Part shown: piece after piece, positions 1 to 6,984 of the stretch
How the letters are laid out: each line of letters opens with the position of its first letter
Numbering within the stretch: the stretch's first letter is position 1
Source: CAZVFX01 sp964626565
GTDB taxonomy: Bacteria; Myxococcota_A; UBA9042; CAIXZC01
Direction: 5' to 3'
NCBI GenBank assembly: GCA_964626565.1
Contig: CAZVFX010000221.1
Coordinates: 1 to 6,984, forward strand
Length of the DNA: 6,984 bases
Made by a program: the position numbers and the translations under genes
Notes under the pieces: model-generated
What the model was told of the DNA's origin: nothing
Databases searched by the model: none
What the model saw: only the letters and a program-made list of their open reading frames with translations

Positions 1-1211
<1,211 letters not shown>

Positions 1212-1217
1212 TTCGCA

Positions 1218-1223
1218 CCTCTT
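1218..1223 (-). promoter_or_regulatory. Ribosome binding site deciding the GTG start of the TPR-like gene
   Basis: AAGAGG on the minus strand ends 6 nt before the GTG at 1211. It supports that GTG as the start, because the only upstream in-frame ATGs (1277 and 1268) are cut off by the TGA at 1235-1233. Confidence 0.5.
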
Positions 1224-1279
1224 CCGCTGCGCTCACAACTGATCGTGTTCAACGTCATAAATGACCATGACCGGCATTG

Positions 1280-1308
1280 ATACTAACAGACGGCCTCCTT
1301 CCCTTCAA
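1280..1308 (-). promoter_or_regulatory. Possible sigma70-type promoter for the TPR-like gene
   Basis: On the minus strand TTGAAG (1308-1303) is followed after 17 bp by TAGTAT (1285-1280). Each hexamer matches its consensus at four of six positions. It would give a leader of about 60 nt before the GTG at 1211. The site lies in the 135-bp gap below the small lipoprotein gene, in which I see no convincing hairpin terminator, so read-through from that gene is also possible. Confidence 0.3.
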
Positions 1309-1346
1309 ATCGTTGCTTTGAGGAATCCCGGCTACCGCTATAAAGA

Positions 1347-1997
1347 TCAGTCGCCGACCTTCAACGTATCGCCGTCCATGTGGATACCCTCGGCGGCCTT
1401 CACCAGGGTCTCGAAATGGCCGGTGTCGAGGTCGCAGCGGGGGTTCTCTGAAAAGGCGATGGAGTACCCATAGGGCATGCCCCCGGCCAACTCGTTGAGC
1501 TTCTGATGCAACCACACCGGGTTGGAAATAGCGTCGTCCCGGAACTTCACCAGCATCCGCGTCTGCCGTCGCTTCGGGGATACCAGAACCTCGTAAGCCG
1601 ACATTCCGTCTCCCCACACCGTAGCTTCAACAAGAAGTGCATACTGTGCGGTGGCCTCGCGGGCAGGGGGAAACGGTGGCGGATCGTCTTGCTCATAGTT
1701 GATGACGTAGTGAATCCGCCCCAGCAATCGGGCCAGGGAGAAGGTCCCCACAACCCGCTCGCCCACCTGCAAGCCGGATTCCAATTCCCCCAGCGCCCCC
1801 AGCGCCTTCGGCGCATGCGCCGGAGTCCCCTCAGGGAGACTCACCACCACCACAACAACCTCGCACGGCTCCACCTCCGGCGGCGCCGGCACCGGTTCCA
1901 ACTTCACCGCCCCGGGCAACTCAGAGAACTCTGCCCCGCAACCCCCGCCCAGCACCACAACCGCAGCCAACACGACCACCAATATCCCCCGCGCCAT
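1347..1997 (-). CDS. Predicted lipoprotein of unknown function (216 aa)
   Basis: The ORF runs ATG 1997 to stop 1347. GGAGG precedes the ATG with a short 3-nt gap; no better start is seen. Residues 1-20 form a secretion signal: MARG, a Val/Leu/Ala core, and a Gly-rich LGGGC whose Cys20 would be lipidated. The lipobox is non-ideal because the Leu is at -4, not -3. A Pro/Glu-rich spacer (about 30-45) follows, then a run of six Val (46-51), then a mixed alpha/beta region to the end with Cys45 and Cys188. I recognise no family. Its lower-strand neighbour, the TPR-like gene, starts 135 bp downstream. Upstream, the transposase element's inverted repeat begins 43 bp before the ATG, so any native promoter beyond that point would have been displaced by the insertion. 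Coding is likely from the signal peptide and coherent composition; the function is unknown. Confidence 0.75.
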   Translation of the reverse strand: MARGILVVVLAAVVVLGGGCGAEFSELPGAVKLEPVPAPPEVEPCEVVVVVVSLPEGTPAHAPKALGALGELESGLQVGERVVGTFSLARLLGRIHYVINYEQDDPPPFPPAREATAQYALLVEATVWGDGMSAYEVLVSPKRRQTRMLVKFRDDAISNPVWLHQKLNELAGGMPYGYSIAFSENPRCDLDTGHFETLVKAAEGIHMDGDTLKVGD

Positions 1998-2040
1998 CTT
2001 CCTCCCCAGGCCACCCCCAACCGCGCCGCGGCAGAAAACC

Positions 2041-2068
2041 GGGGGTCAGACCCTTTCATATTTGCTTT
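2041..2068. repeat. Left arm of 28-bp inverted repeat
   Basis: Its reverse complement matches 3061-3088 at all 28 positions. It contains the odd-centred palindrome GGGTC-A-GACCC at 2043-2053. The transposase stop codon (2058-2056) and the preceding few codons lie inside this arm, so element end and coding end overlap. Confidence 0.9.
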
Positions 2069-3027
2069 CTTTCTGCTCTGACCGATGCTGCAGCCAGATT
2101 CGCCAACTCGTTCTCTGTCAACCAGAGGTCCGCTCGTTCCATCCACCGTTTCAGCGGTTCGTCGAACTTTTCTTTCCTGAGGATGTGCAGAGTCAACGAC
2201 ACTTGATTCGCACCGCCCCCGACGACTTTGGCGATCTCCCTGTAAGTGAGGTCCGTTCTCGTTGCCAGCAACCACACCGCCAGCCGGCGGGCCGGGTTGC
2301 TGCCTCGGCCCCGGGTGGAAATCGCCACTTCACTCCAGGGCAGGGCTGTGACTTCCCAGTGAACCTGCCTGATGATTCGAACCTGCTCATCCTTCCAGAC
2401 CTTCTTCTGTTCGGCCGTTACCGGAACGTCAGGGGACCACGCCCGGAAAATCCCACGCTCGAGATCGAAATCTGATGGCCAACTGAGTTCGCCGGTTTGA
2501 TAGCCCATCGTCTCCGCCACGAGGTTGTCGACCGACTTGTACAGCGACAACACGGTGGAAGTGGTCAACCACTCCGGCGTCAAGCTGCTCCCGATGTAGT
2601 TGTTGTAGCTGGTCCACAGGGCGTCATCCGGCGACCTCACAAGTCCCCCACGCACCGGGTTAAGGTGGATGTAGGGAATGAGTACGGCCAAGTGCTGCGA
2701 CTCAGATACGACCTGATTCCGGAAACGTCCCCGGAAGACCGGGCCGTCCCAGTCGTATCTCTTGTTCAACTGCTGGGTGTAGGGTCCCAGCAGATGTTTC
2801 ATGCACTCCGACAGGTTCCCCCGTACACTGCGTACAAGCAGATGAAAATGATTTGGCATTAGTACATAGGCGTGCACCTCGAGGCCGAATCGTGTCACCA
2901 CCTTCGCTAGATGTTCAAAGAATATGTGACAGTGCAGCGCGTCGCGGAAGATGGGTTCCCTTCTCGCACCGCGGTTCATTACGTGGTGCCAGGCTCCAGG
3001 ATAGTCGAGTCGTCGTTTCCGAGGCAT
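2056..3027 (-). CDS. REP-associated tyrosine (Y1_Tnp/HUH) transposase with DnaA-domain-IV-like C-terminus
   Basis: 323 residues, ATG 3027 to TGA 2056. The N-terminus (PRKRRLDYPGAWHHVMNRG) and the HUH motif PNHFHLL (His60, His62) are typical of RAYT/IS200-like transposases, which nick single-stranded DNA next to small palindromes through a phosphotyrosine link. The candidate catalytic Tyr is Tyr83 (GPYTQQLNKR), followed by the family-typical GPVFRGRF and by YIHLNPVR at 119-126. After about residue 150 the chain is longer than a minimal Y1 domain. Residues about 243-285 (NPARRLAVWLLA, then REIAKVVGGG, then LHILRKE) resemble the helix-turn-helix of DnaA domain IV, a known RAYT tail that would bind DNA; this is my pattern match, not a search. 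No strong Shine-Dalgarno precedes the ATG, fitting the low expression usual for transposases. The reading frame is uninterrupted and the catalytic residues are present. Confidence 0.93.
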   Translation of the reverse strand: MPRKRRLDYPGAWHHVMNRGARREPIFRDALHCHIFFEHLAKVVTRFGLEVHAYVLMPNHFHLLVRSVRGNLSECMKHLLGPYTQQLNKRYDWDGPVFRGRFRNQVVSESQHLAVLIPYIHLNPVRGGLVRSPDDALWTSYNNYIGSSLTPEWLTTSTVLSLYKSVDNLVAETMGYQTGELSWPSDFDLERGIFRAWSPDVPVTAEQKKVWKDEQVRIIRQVHWEVTALPWSEVAISTRGRGSNPARRLAVWLLATRTDLTYREIAKVVGGGANQVSLTLHILRKEKFDEPLKRWMERADLWLTENELANLAAASVRAERKQI

Positions 3028-3060
3028 GGATATAGACTAGCACAAAAAAAGAGAGAAGAA

Positions 3061-3088
3061 AAAGCAAATATGAAAGGGTCTGACCCCC
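3061..3088. repeat. Right arm of 28-bp inverted repeat
   Basis: Exact inverted copy of 2041-2068, with the palindrome GGGTC-T-GACCC at 3076-3086. It lies 33 bp upstream of the transposase start; the gap is pyrimidine-rich on the transposase sense strand. Confidence 0.9.
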
Positions 3089-3102
3089 TGTTTCTTCCGT
3101 CC

Positions 3103-3138
3103 GGGGGCCGGGGGCCGAGGGCCGGGGGCCGGGGTGGG
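3103..3138 (+). repeat. GGGGGCC-type tandem array with G-quadruplex potential
   Basis: On the plus strand there are six runs of three to five G (3103-3107, 3110-3114, 3119-3121, 3124-3128, 3131-3134, 3136-3138), separated by CC, CCGA, CC, CC and T. The period is about 7 bp. It ends immediately beside the hydrolase stop codon (3141-3139) and begins 14 bp outside the transposase inverted repeat. The G-rich strand is the template for the hydrolase, whose transcript would carry the C-rich version. Confidence 0.7.
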
Positions 3139-5706
3139 TTATTGGCCGATGCCGAGGGCGGGGTCGTAGTTCCAGTCGGCGTCGAAGAAGCCGGCTGCGT
3201 TGGCGCCGCCGTGGGTCCAGGCGGTGTAGTCGGGGAGGCCGGAGCGGGAGGAGAAGGGGCTGTGCCAGAAGAGGAGGTACTCGTAGCCGGGAGGGGTGAC
3301 CATGGCTGCTGACAGGTGGCCTTCTTCGGGGAAGACGAAGACGAGGCAGGTGGCCTCCAGGGTCTTGTCACCGACGATTACCGCGGTGTCGTTCCAGTCG
3401 AAGGGGATCGAGTCGGGCAGTGGGACTTCGTCTCTTGGCACGCCTACGTAGATGAGGTTGTAGTTGGCGTGCAGGTCGGCGTCGGCCTGGGACACGGGCA
3501 GGGCGCAGGCGTGGCCGTTGCCGATTATGTTCCAGGTGGATGTCAGGAACGAGGCGTAGGATTTGAGCTGCCACGAACCGTCGTCCGGGTAAAGGAAGCA
3601 GAACGGCCGGTGGAACACCTGGTTGAACGGTCCCTGCACAGCCTGGTTCTTGCCGCCCTGGGGGCCCCACTCGATGTCTCCATTGGTCAACTCAACGTCC
3701 TTTCCGTCCACGGTGAGTGATTCCACTCCCTTGCCTGTCAGCCCCGCGCCGTCGAGCACCATGCTGCGCACGTTGTAGGTGGTCAATGCCACCGTGTCGC
3801 CGTCGCTGGCGGAAGCGATTGTTGAGTCTTCATAGGGGTCGATCTGGGACCTTATGGTCACGTACGAGTTCTTTGCATTTACCCACGGTGACGGGCACTT
3901 GTATTCGAAGTCCAGCTCAAGCGGATCGATGGAGCGTTCCTGCATCAATTCGAACAGCGGCGGCCAGTCGACGCAGTCTGCACCGGGTGCGGCGTCTCCA
4001 TTCCACCAGTGGCCGGCGCCCGGCTCGATGTGGAAGTAGAAATCGTCGGTGACTTTCTCCACCGCCTCGGCCATGAGGTAGGCCTCGGAGATGGGCACGT
4101 TGTCGTCGGCGTCCCCGTGGATGATGTACACCGGCTTGTCGGTGAGATTGGAAACGTAGTTCAGCGTATTGCTCGACGCCCGGGCGCGGGCGAAGGGCCC
4201 TGTGGGCTCGGGCGAGCCGCCGCCGTAGGAGTAGAACGAACTCCAACCAGCAGACGGCCCCACGACGCCGAACCGTCCCGACAGTAGCACTCCAAACTGC
4301 CAGGTGCCGTGGCCGCCCATGGAGTGGCCCGAAACGTACACGTGGGATGGGTCGATGTTGTACACGTCCATGGCATGCTCCAGCGCCTCCACCCCATCCA
4401 GGCGTCCCCACTCCTCCCAGTCAAACCCGAAGGGCCGTCGGTTGGTTGGTGCGATATGATAGACCCAGTCCTTGGCCCCATAGGAGCCGGCCTGGCCGTT
4501 GCCGCCCACGCCTGCTCCGTGCAGGGAAAGCAGGAGCGAATAGTCCTTGCCCGGGTCGAAGTTCGACGGTGGTTTCACCCCGTAGAACTGCACCGAATGG
4601 TCAACGTGTGACCGTCGCGTGCGTTTGAACGGTCCGTCCGTTCCCTTTGCCGTCAACTCGAAGTCACGCTCGTAAGACCAGTCGAGGGAGTGGGATTCGA
4701 TGCGCACGGTCACCGGGATCACCTGGTCGATCTCCTCGGCTGCGAGTTTGGGAACCAGGTGGAACGCCAACTGGGTGGTGGCGGCGGGTGGCAGGGCGGG
4801 GTAGGGTACTTCTGTTTCTTCGAAATAGTCGTTCTCTACAACCAATGCGGTGGCATTTCGTATGGGCTCGTCGGTGAGGTTCAGCACCGGCACGCCGAAG
4901 TACTGTTCGTAGGTTTCGCCGACCACGAGGTGGGGAGCGGTGAGGTCCTTCGGGTTAAAATAGACTTCCGCGTCGGTGACGGCCAACTCGATCTCCGGGT
5001 CGTTTAGCGCCTGGTAGGCCATGGCCACAACTACGTTGGTGCCGGCGATTCCCGGCATGGGAGTGCGGTGTTTGCGGCTGGTATACGGGTCCCCCGGCTG
5101 CTGCACCCCGTTGAGGTAGACGCGGTAGAATTTGTCCGCCCTCACAACGACGTTTTCGCCTTGGGCCAGGTCAACGCCCACCGCGGCGTAAAAAGTGCCG
5201 TAGCCGGCGTAGCCCATTTTGCCACCTTCCTCCGGCACCCTTTCGGTCCACTCCACGCCGTTGGCGTCTTTGCCCGGGCCCGCCGGCAGCTCAAAGGTGC
5301 CGGCATCCAGGGCGTCGCCGACGGGGTCGTTGCTGGGGTCCGGCACGTACGAGACCAGCCATGTTTTACCCTCCAGCAATTCCGGCTCGACGTAGGGCGT
5401 CACCGGGGGTGGAGGACCGAGGTCTGCGGGCGGGATGTCTTGCGGTTTCAGCTCGGGCGGCAGTTCGGCGGTTGCGTCCGGCAGGTCCGGCGCCAACTCC
5501 GAGGCCAGGTCCGTCACGAGATCTCCCGGCAGTTCCAGGCCGATGTCCCCCGGCCCGCCTTCCCGCTTGTCGGTGGTTACGACGTCCTGGACACCATCTG
5601 CCTCACCGTTTCCGGAGCTGTCTCCGCAACCCAGCGCCGTGAGTGCCGCAGCCAGAAAAACCAGCGTCTGCCCGGTCACAACGGCCAGTCTTTTCTTCAT
5701 ATCCAT
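3139..5706 (-). CDS. Secreted lipoprotein alpha/beta hydrolase, prolyl-oligopeptidase/esterase-like (855 aa)
   Basis: Start at ATG 5706 (MDMKKRL): AAGGAG lies 7 nt upstream, and the next codons form a lipoprotein signal ending TALGC (Cys27). The open frame continues to an ATG at 5838, but that would bury the signal peptide and overlap the divergent gene. Order: acidic Pro-rich spacer (about 28-104, ending PPADLGPPPP); beta-rich region (about 105-355); alpha/beta-hydrolase domain (about 370-600) with LHGAG oxyanion-type loop (395-399), nucleophile GHSMGG (Ser462), Asp534 in HGDADDNVP and His566 in GAGHWW; C-terminal domain (about 600-855) ending with AAGFFDADW. The complete triad predicts an active serine peptidase or esterase outside the cytoplasm; the substrate is unknown. 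The C-terminal domain resembles what I remember from large planctomycete 'prolyl oligopeptidase family' proteins. A plausible promoter is at 5771-5743. I see no hairpin terminator after the stop, only the G-run array. Confidence 0.92.
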   Translation of the reverse strand: MDMKKRLAVVTGQTLVFLAAALTALGCGDSSGNGEADGVQDVVTTDKREGGPGDIGLELPGDLVTDLASELAPDLPDATAELPPELKPQDIPPADLGPPPPVTPYVEPELLEGKTWLVSYVPDPSNDPVGDALDAGTFELPAGPGKDANGVEWTERVPEEGGKMGYAGYGTFYAAVGVDLAQGENVVVRADKFYRVYLNGVQQPGDPYTSRKHRTPMPGIAGTNVVVAMAYQALNDPEIELAVTDAEVYFNPKDLTAPHLVVGETYEQYFGVPVLNLTDEPIRNATALVVENDYFEETEVPYPALPPAATTQLAFHLVPKLAAEEIDQVIPVTVRIESHSLDWSYERDFELTAKGTDGPFKRTRRSHVDHSVQFYGVKPPSNFDPGKDYSLLLSLHGAGVGGNGQAGSYGAKDWVYHIAPTNRRPFGFDWEEWGRLDGVEALEHAMDVYNIDPSHVYVSGHSMGGHGTWQFGVLLSGRFGVVGPSAGWSSFYSYGGGSPEPTGPFARARASSNTLNYVSNLTDKPVYIIHGDADDNVPISEAYLMAEAVEKVTDDFYFHIEPGAGHWWNGDAAPGADCVDWPPLFELMQERSIDPLELDFEYKCPSPWVNAKNSYVTIRSQIDPYEDSTIASASDGDTVALTTYNVRSMVLDGAGLTGKGVESLTVDGKDVELTNGDIEWGPQGGKNQAVQGPFNQVFHRPFCFLYPDDGSWQLKSYASFLTSTWNIIGNGHACALPVSQADADLHANYNLIYVGVPRDEVPLPDSIPFDWNDTAVIVGDKTLEATCLVFVFPEEGHLSAAMVTPPGYEYLLFWHSPFSSRSGLPDYTAWTHGGANAAGFFDADWNYDPALGIGQ

Positions 5707-5713
5707 GGTTGTG

Positions 5714-5719
5714 CTCCTT
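5714..5719 (-). promoter_or_regulatory. Ribosome binding site deciding the hydrolase start
   Basis: AAGGAG on the minus strand sits 7 nt before the ATG at 5706 and selects the signal-peptide start over the in-frame ATG at 5838. Confidence 0.75.
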
Positions 5720-5742
5720 GGTCGACTTTTCTTTCCGCCCCA

Positions 5743-5771
5743 ATCATAGAGGTTCCTTTGGCGGATTGGAA
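5743..5771 (-). promoter_or_regulatory. Possible sigma70-type promoter for the hydrolase
   Basis: On the minus strand TTCCAA (5771-5766) is followed after 17 bp by TATGAT (5748-5743), a five-of-six match to the -10 consensus; the -35 is weak. Transcription would start near 5736, giving a leader of about 30 nt that contains the AAGGAG. Confidence 0.4.
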
Positions 5772-5785
5772 GCAACGGAAAGCAA

Positions 5786-5816
5786 TTGACAGCCGCCTTG
5801 CTGCCGGGTGTATTCT
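5786..5816 (+). promoter_or_regulatory. Possible sigma70-type promoter for the Cys-rich lipoprotein
   Basis: A perfect TTGACA at 5786-5791 is followed after 19 bp by TATTCT (5811-5816). The spacer is long and the -10 matches at four of six positions. The start would fall near 5823, inside the Shine-Dalgarno run, so the leader would be very short; the real -10 may differ. Confidence 0.35.
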
Positions 5817-5820
5817 GTAC

Positions 5821-5828
5821 GGAGGAGG
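5821..5828 (+). promoter_or_regulatory. Strong ribosome binding site of the Cys-rich lipoprotein
   Basis: GGAGGAGG ends 8 nt before the ATG at 5837, a near-perfect Shine-Dalgarno that fixes the start. Confidence 0.75.
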
Positions 5829-5836
5829 ACTGGACC

Positions 5837-6984
5837 ATGAAGAGGTTAGTGACGCTGTTGTTGGTCGCGGTGTGTGTTGCCGCCTGTTCCGGGGAGTCTA
5901 CCCCTGCGATTACGCTGGACCTGAGTGGGACGATGGACGTGGTTGAGCTGTCGGCGGAGTTGTCTTTCCCCGATCAACTGTCGGACACCGGCGCCAGCGA
6001 CGTGTTGGAGCTGTTTCCAACCGAGTTGCCTCCTGCCGATTTCGGTCCAGCCTGCCTGCCGGGTGACGGCTGCTTCATGGACCCCTGTGACGATGGAGAC
6101 CATTGCCAGTCGGGATTGTGCGTGGAGCATATGGGGGATCTGGTGTGCACCGATACGTGCGTAGAAGAGTGCCCGGAAGGGTGGGAGTGCCGGCAAGTTG
6201 GTGGCGGGCCTGACGGGATGTTTGCTTGCCTTTCCCCCTATTCTCATTTGTGCCGTCCTTGCCTGGACAGTGAGGACTGTTCGTCGACCACGGGGGTGGA
6301 AGATGTGTGCCTGGTGCTGGGGCCGGAAGGGAGTTTTTGTGGTGCGGTTTGCTCCGATGAGGGCGCATGCCCGGTCGGTTTTTCGTGTGTCGATGCGCTC
6401 ACGGTGGACGGAGGAGCGGTCAAACAGTGTGTGCCGGATTCAGGGATCTGCTCATGTTCTGAAACTGCGGTAAAACTGGGTCTTGTCGCCGGATGTCATG
6501 TCGAGAACGAGTGGGGTCTGTGCGCGGGCGTTCGTAGTTGCGATTCCGAAGGTCTGTCCCCATGTTCCGCGGCCACACCTTCCGAAGAGGTCTGCAACGG
6601 CGTTGATGACGATTGCGACGGCGAGATTGACGAAGGCGCTGATGATGGAGCGTCCGGGATTTGCGACGATGGCGACGAGTGTACCGAAGATAGCTGTGAC
6701 CCGGAAGCGGGATGCCTGAACGAGCCGCTTACCGGTACGTCGTGTGACGACGAAGATGTGTGCACCCTGGCCGACCACTGCGATGCAGGCGAATGCGTCG
6801 GTGCGCCCATCGACTGCGACGACGGAGATCTGTGCACCACCGACAGTTGCGACCCCACGGGCGGCTGCGTTTTTTACACCAACACCCTTCCCTGCGACGA
6901 CGGGGACCCTTGTACCGTGAATGACGAATGCTCCCAGGGCGACTGCGTTGGATTCGGCGTGCCTTGCGAGTGCCAGGAAGACCT
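5837..6984 (+). CDS. Cys-rich surface lipoprotein with MopE-type motif and CDDGD-CT repeats (C-terminus off the right edge)
   Basis: Frame open from ATG 5837 to the window edge, 382 residues seen. Residues 1-17 are a classical lipoprotein signal with lipobox VAAC (Cys17). An acidic spacer (18-72, ending LPPADFGP) leads into Cys-rich modules: PCDDGDHCQSGLC at 83-95, spaced Cys pairs to about 245, then CNGVDDDCDGEIDEG (253-267), the putative metal-binding motif of MopE-like proteins. Four repeats follow at 276-293, 303-320, 327-344 and 353-370, each roughly C-D-D-G/E-D-x-C-T ... C ... C with a period of 24-27 residues. High Cys with clustered Asp suggests an extracellular, disulfide-stabilised, calcium-binding stalk or adhesin-like protein; this is inference. 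No enzyme domain is visible. It is divergent from the hydrolase, with about 130 bp between the two starts, so shared control is possible. Confidence 0.93.
   Translation, partial: MKRLVTLLLVAVCVAACSGESTPAITLDLSGTMDVVELSAELSFPDQLSDTGASDVLELFPTELPPADFGPACLPGDGCFMDPCDDGDHCQSGLCVEHMGDLVCTDTCVEECPEGWECRQVGGGPDGMFACLSPYSHLCRPCLDSEDCSSTTGVEDVCLVLGPEGSFCGAVCSDEGACPVGFSCVDALTVDGGAVKQCVPDSGICSCSETAVKLGLVAGCHVENEWGLCAGVRSCDSEGLSPCSAATPSEEVCNGVDDDCDGEIDEGADDGASGICDDGDECTEDSCDPEAGCLNEPLTGTSCDDEDVCTLADHCDAGECVGAPIDCDDGDLCTTDSCDPTGGCVFYTNTLPCDDGDPCTVNDECSQGDCVGFGVPCECQED

Larger units (their letters stand above)
2041..3088 (-). mobile_element. REP-associated (Y1/HUH) transposase element bounded by 28-bp inverted repeats
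   Basis: About 1.05 kb: one transposase gene between perfect 28-bp inverted arms at 2041-2068 and 3061-3088. No target-site duplication is visible, as expected for HUH single-strand transposition. The gene appears intact, so the element may still be active or recently inserted. Outside the perfect arms the similarity weakens: beyond the five C's, one arm reads GGTTTTCTGCCG and the other TGTTTCTTCCG (both read outward), which align with a gap and a few mismatches. The true ends could therefore lie a little beyond the core. The element sits between two genes of the same strand, hydrolase and small lipoprotein. Confidence 0.75.

Noticed and set aside
2043..2053. Rho-independent terminator formed by GGGTCAGACCC
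   Set aside because: The palindrome has a one-base centre, so it cannot fold as a full hairpin; at best a 3-bp stem forms. It fits better as a protein-binding or transposase-recognition site.
5707..5838. 44-codon N-terminal extension of the hydrolase from an ATG at 5838
   Set aside because: It would place the signal peptide internally, covers both candidate promoters and overlaps the divergent start; AAGGAG fits the ATG at 5706.
5068..5946. Long plus-strand ORF (292 codons) opposite the hydrolase 5' part and crossing the divergent gap
   Set aside because: It is antisense to a gene with a clear signal peptide and triad further along, crosses the start of the Cys-rich lipoprotein in another frame, and has the Val/Gly/Arg-rich composition of a GC-rich shadow frame.

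Overview
The window looks like a GC-rich bacterial chromosome segment, most likely from the former Deltaproteobacteria (Myxococcota, Bradymonadota or relatives) or another large-genome, surface-lipoprotein-rich lineage. The grounds are three lipoprotein-type signal peptides, acidic Pro/Asp/Glu-rich linkers behind them, a Cys-rich protein with a MopE-type CNGVDDDCDGEID motif, a TPR-like protein with a long acidic tail, and a secreted alpha/beta hydrolase of a type I associate with planctomycete and deltaproteobacterial genomes. The taxonomic call is inference.

Layout. Four genes lie on the minus strand, read from about 5706 down to the left edge: a 855-residue secreted lipoprotein hydrolase (5706-3139), a REP-associated (Y1/HUH-type) transposase with a DnaA-domain-IV-like tail (3027-2056), a 216-residue lipoprotein of unknown function (1997-1347), and the N-terminal 403 residues of a TPR-like protein with a highly repetitive acidic tail that runs off the left edge (1211-1). 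One gene lies on the plus strand: a Cys-rich lipoprotein (5837 to the right edge, incomplete), divergent from the hydrolase across about 130 bp that holds a plausible promoter for each side.

The transposase is bounded by a perfect 28-bp inverted repeat (2041-2068 and 3061-3088), each arm containing the small palindrome GGGTC-N-GACCC. The left arm overlaps the last codons and the stop of the transposase. The element is about 1.05 kb and looks intact. It sits between the hydrolase and the small lipoprotein gene, and a GGGGGCC-type G-run array lies between it and the hydrolase stop codon.

How the genes relate. The two divergent lipoproteins both follow the plan 'lipobox, acidic Pro-rich spacer ending in PPAD(L/F)GP, folded extracellular domains', so they may be displayed on the surface together. 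A functional link with the small lipoprotein and the TPR-like protein is not shown by the sequence. I found no RNA gene, CRISPR array, toxin-antitoxin pair or defence cassette, and no non-genic stretch longer than 300 bp. The most unusual sequence is the hexanucleotide/poly-Glu tail at 1-236 and the inverted-repeat-bounded transposase element.
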